The notes below the pieces were generated by a model. That model did not search any database and was not told where the DNA came from. It worked only from the letters and a program-made list of their open reading frames with translations. This document shows, piece after piece, positions 61,671 to 64,000 of a DNA stretch of 64,000 bases. The position numbers and the translations under genes are program-made. Each line of letters starts with the position of its first letter. Position 1 is the stretch's first letter. The DNA is from Candidatus Stoquefichus sp. (lineage in GTDB: Bacteria > Bacillota_I > Bacilli_A > Erysipelotrichales > Coprobacillaceae): NCBI GenBank assembly GCA_021768625.1, contig JAETUM010000005.1, positions 1 to 64,000 of the forward strand, read 5' to 3'.

Positions 61671-63650
61671 ATGAGTTTTATATTGTATTTTTTAGGAATA
61701 TTTTCAGCATTAAGTGCTTTTGTATTATCGTTTCCTTTTTATAGTGATGTTTATTTGTTGTTAGGTAGTCTTCTAATAATTTGTTTATTTCAATATATTT
61801 TATATTATGTTTTCGAGAATAAAAAGTACTTTTATATCTTTTCTATATGTGTATTTCTTATATGTTTATATTTGTCTTGGACAGGATTGCTATATATGAA
61901 AGATGTTATTTTAAAGAAGTATATGGAGGTATCGAGCTATCAGTTTTACATTATGGGAACATATCATTATAATAATGATTTCTTTATGAACCTTACAGCA
62001 ATGTTATTGTTGGTTTTACCGATAAATGTTTGTAATATTTATTTTTTAGATAAAAAGAAGTATATACTATCTATACTTATATTATTTCCATTTATTTTTT
62101 GTGAAATTTTATTTACGATTACTCCACCATTATATTGTTTACCATATATCACATATTGTATTATTCTTGTTTTTTTAAGACATCAATCACAAATACAACT
62201 ATTACCAATTATTTTATGTATATCATTTATACTTGGATTGTTTTATTTAAACCCACCTGAATCATATACACATCCAAGAGAAAAGCAAAGTTATATGGAT
62301 GCAGCAGTATCTGTTCCAGGGCAGAGTAATCAAAGTTATAATTTAATGGAACAAGGAAATCGTTATTATTCAAATAGGGTGGATTTGGTTGTTAGAGGAG
62401 TTACGAATCAATCATTTCTATTAAGAGGGAATGTATATAATGATTTTGATGGCGAATGGAAGCAAAGCTATTCACAATATGTTAAGGAGTATCCTTTTTT
62501 AGATAATATTAAAAAATTAAGTGAACATGTGCAATGTCAAACACAAAGAATAACAGTCAGTGACAACTATCATAGAGATATCGTCTATGTTCCTTATTTT
62601 TATTATCCTGTTTCTCGAACACTTTCTTACTTTTATTCTCATTTTGAAGGAGAAAAGGATGAAGAGTATGAATTGATTCTTCCTAATAATGAATGGAATT
62701 CTTATTTTACTATGACCGAGGATGAGAAATGGCAAAAATTCTATAATAAGATAAATTTTTATATCCGACAAGGTTATACTTCTACAGATAATATGCGTAT
62801 TCCCGATGGTACAAGACAAGTTCTTTCTCGTTTTATGGAAGAGCATGAACTTAATGATATTACAGATATTTATGAACTTATAACAAAGGCCAAAAAGGCT
62901 ATTCATGATAATACTGAATATTCATTAACACCTGGAAGAACTCCAGATAATGAGAATTTTTTTGATTATTTCTTGAATAAAAATAAAAAGGGATATTGTG
63001 TTCACTATGCTTCGACTTTAGCATTGATTTTGAGAATGAAAGGATATGAAGCTAATTTTGTAACTGGATATCAGGTTGATAAAGCGAACTCTTCTTTAGA
63101 TTATATACGTGTATATGATAGTTCAGCACATGCTTGGGTTGAGATTGCAGATGATTTGTTAGGCGTTATACCAATTGAGGCTACACCTGCTTCTTCAAAT
63201 GCAGTAACGGCTAATCAAAGTGATAATCCTCAATCATCTACTCCTTTAACGCAGAGTGCAGACAATACTATTGATAATAGTCCAGCATCTCAAGAAAAGG
63301 AAGATGATAAAGTGTTTGTTGTATCAACATATGTTTATGTTTTTATTGGTGTTATGATTGTTATTGTAGGGGTGTATGGACAATCTAGGATTCGTTTGCG
63401 TAGTCGATGGAATCAATTGGATTATAATCAAAGAGTATGTATGATGTATCATTGTTTAGATAGATTAAAAGTACACATACCTGTTGAGATAATCCATGTA
63501 GTTAAAAAAGCAAAATTTTCTCAATATCAATTAAATGATGAAGAATACCAAAAGGCTTTATCAATATATACAAAGTTAATAAGTGAAGTTTATAAAGACT
63601 CATCAATTATAAGAAAAATAAAATTGAAAGTTATTGATGCATATATTTAA
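61671..63650 (+). CDS. Transglutaminase-like (TgpA-type) membrane protein
   Basis: A 659-aa protein. About six N-terminal helices (residues ~1-200) lead to an extracytoplasmic transglutaminase-like core with the Cys in KGYCVHYASTLALILRMKGY, the His in DSSAHAWVEIAD, and a following acidic region. A Ser/Gln-rich linker, one more helix (~545-570) and a C-terminal DUF4129-like cytoplasmic tail end it. Cys and His of the triad are intact. It completes the MoxR-DUF58-transglutaminase operon. Confidence 0.9.
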   Translation: MSFILYFLGIFSALSAFVLSFPFYSDVYLLLGSLLIICLFQYILYYVFENKKYFYIFSICVFLICLYLSWTGLLYMKDVILKKYMEVSSYQFYIMGTYHYNNDFFMNLTAMLLLVLPINVCNIYFLDKKKYILSILILFPFIFCEILFTITPPLYCLPYITYCIILVFLRHQSQIQLLPIILCISFILGLFYLNPPESYTHPREKQSYMDAAVSVPGQSNQSYNLMEQGNRYYSNRVDLVVRGVTNQSFLLRGNVYNDFDGEWKQSYSQYVKEYPFLDNIKKLSEHVQCQTQRITVSDNYHRDIVYVPYFYYPVSRTLSYFYSHFEGEKDEEYELILPNNEWNSYFTMTEDEKWQKFYNKINFYIRQGYTSTDNMRIPDGTRQVLSRFMEEHELNDITDIYELITKAKKAIHDNTEYSLTPGRTPDNENFFDYFLNKNKKGYCVHYASTLALILRMKGYEANFVTGYQVDKANSSLDYIRVYDSSAHAWVEIADDLLGVIPIEATPASSNAVTANQSDNPQSSTPLTQSADNTIDNSPASQEKEDDKVFVVSTYVYVFIGVMIVIVGVYGQSRIRLRSRWNQLDYNQRVCMMYHCLDRLKVHIPVEIIHVVKKAKFSQYQLNDEEYQKALSIYTKLISEVYKDSSIIRKIKLKVIDAYI

Positions 63651-63653
63651 AGA

Positions 63654-63692
63654 CCTTAGCTAATGATCTAATAATTGAGCTAAGGCTTTTTT
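63654..63692. terminator. Terminator between convergent genes
   Basis: CCTTAGCT (63654-63661) pairs with AGCTAAGG (63678-63685), followed by CTTTTTTG. The stem lies partly in the 3' end of the Crp/Fnr gene. Confidence 0.75.
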
Positions 63693-64000
63693 GTTTAAAA
63701 TAATAATTTTCTTATATTTGTTTTTAATATATCCTTTTTTGGCAAAATCATTAAGAACTTTTGTGACTGTAACACGGGATAAACCTACAATTGTTGCGAT
63801 TTCTTCATGTGTATAAGGTAAAGTTGAATTAATGATTCCTTTATCAATATTATCTACAACTGTTTGTTCGAGAAGAAATGATGCAATTTTTTCATAGCGA
63901 TTATATGTATATGCTTTTTTTAATAATGATGTCATATAATCACAAGTTTGTGAAAGAAGTTTAAGCAAAGATATTGTGAGCTCTTTTGAATCACTAAGAT
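63660..64000 (-). CDS. Crp/Fnr-family regulator, C-terminal part
   Basis: The frame stays open to the window edge, so the gene is cut. The visible ~113 residues hold a dimerisation-helix end (YEKIASFLLEQTVV) and the Crp-type winged helix LPYTHEEIATIVGLSRVTVT followed by KVLNDFAKKGYI. The recognition helix SRVTVTKVLNDF differs from the E. coli CRP/FNR RE..SR pattern. The effector domain is outside the window. Confidence 0.9.
   Translation of the reverse strand, partial: LSDSKELTISLLKLLSQTCDYMTSLLKKAYTYNRYEKIASFLLEQTVVDNIDKGIINSTLPYTHEEIATIVGLSRVTVTKVLNDFAKKGYIKNKYKKIIILNKKALAQLLDH

Noticed and set aside
1-64000. CRISPR array or cas genes
   Set aside because: No regularly spaced repeats and no Cas-type proteins were seen.

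Overview
The window is a low-GC, AT-rich chromosomal segment of an anaerobic Bacillota. The evidence is an Rnf ferredoxin:NAD+ oxidoreductase operon in clostridial order (C-D-G-E-A-B), strong AGGAGG ribosome binding sites, a D-alanylation-like operon, heterodimeric ABC exporters and an Old Yellow Enzyme operon. The gene mix suggests an Erysipelotrichia/Coprobacillaceae-type gut bacterium, but this placement is an inference and no 16S gene is present.

Layout. (1) 1-8 kb: housekeeping genes: the tail of an Rpn-type nuclease, a Cof phosphatase, a C26 amidohydrolase, a CNNM/CorC transporter, a YihY/BrkB protein, an RlmD-like protein that has lost its catalytic cysteine, and a soluble hybrid histidine kinase. 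(2) 8.1-13.9 kb: an unusual rnf operon. RnfD carries three C-terminal FMN-binding domains, RnfB is cut down to 103 aa (no ferredoxin domains), and a 57-aa Cys-rich membrane peptide lies between rnfA and rnfB. (3) 14.0-41.4 kb: a polymorphic-toxin island. It opens with a LytTR-type direct repeat and promoter, an AgrD-like peptide gene and agrB. These lead, through a leaky-looking terminator, into a small secreted protein and an 8.5-kb secreted Rhs/WapA-like toxin. Then come about 15 kb of displaced toxin tips, immunity-like genes and broken remnants. The island closes, on the opposite strand, with an XRE regulator, an AgrA-like LytTR regulator and an AgrC-like kinase. (4) 41.6-47.3 kb: a variant dlt operon (Asp/Glu racemase, adenylation enzyme, carrier protein, MBOAT, SGNH protein, lipoprotein). 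(5) 47.4-54.5 kb: thioredoxin, a MarR regulator with two ABC exporter half-transporters, an HD protein and an rRNA methyltransferase, a 3-methyladenine glycosylase and tRNA-Leu(CAA). (6) 54.6-64 kb: a LysR regulator divergent from an OYE/MFS/AKR operon, a MoxR-DUF58-transglutaminase operon, and the end of a Crp/Fnr regulator.

How the genes may work together. The main hypothesis is that peptide quorum sensing controls contact-dependent competition: agrD-agrB and rhs are read in one direction, and the likely sensor and regulator flank the other side of the island. The accessory zone looks like an archive of earlier Rhs tips with their immunity genes. Its history is visible as a 195-bp near-identical pre-toxin segment in two tips, a 69-bp scrap of the rhs core, a 164-bp block shared by two immunity genes, and three copies of one immunity module. 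The other candidates for new biology are the rnf variant and the racemase-linked dlt variant.
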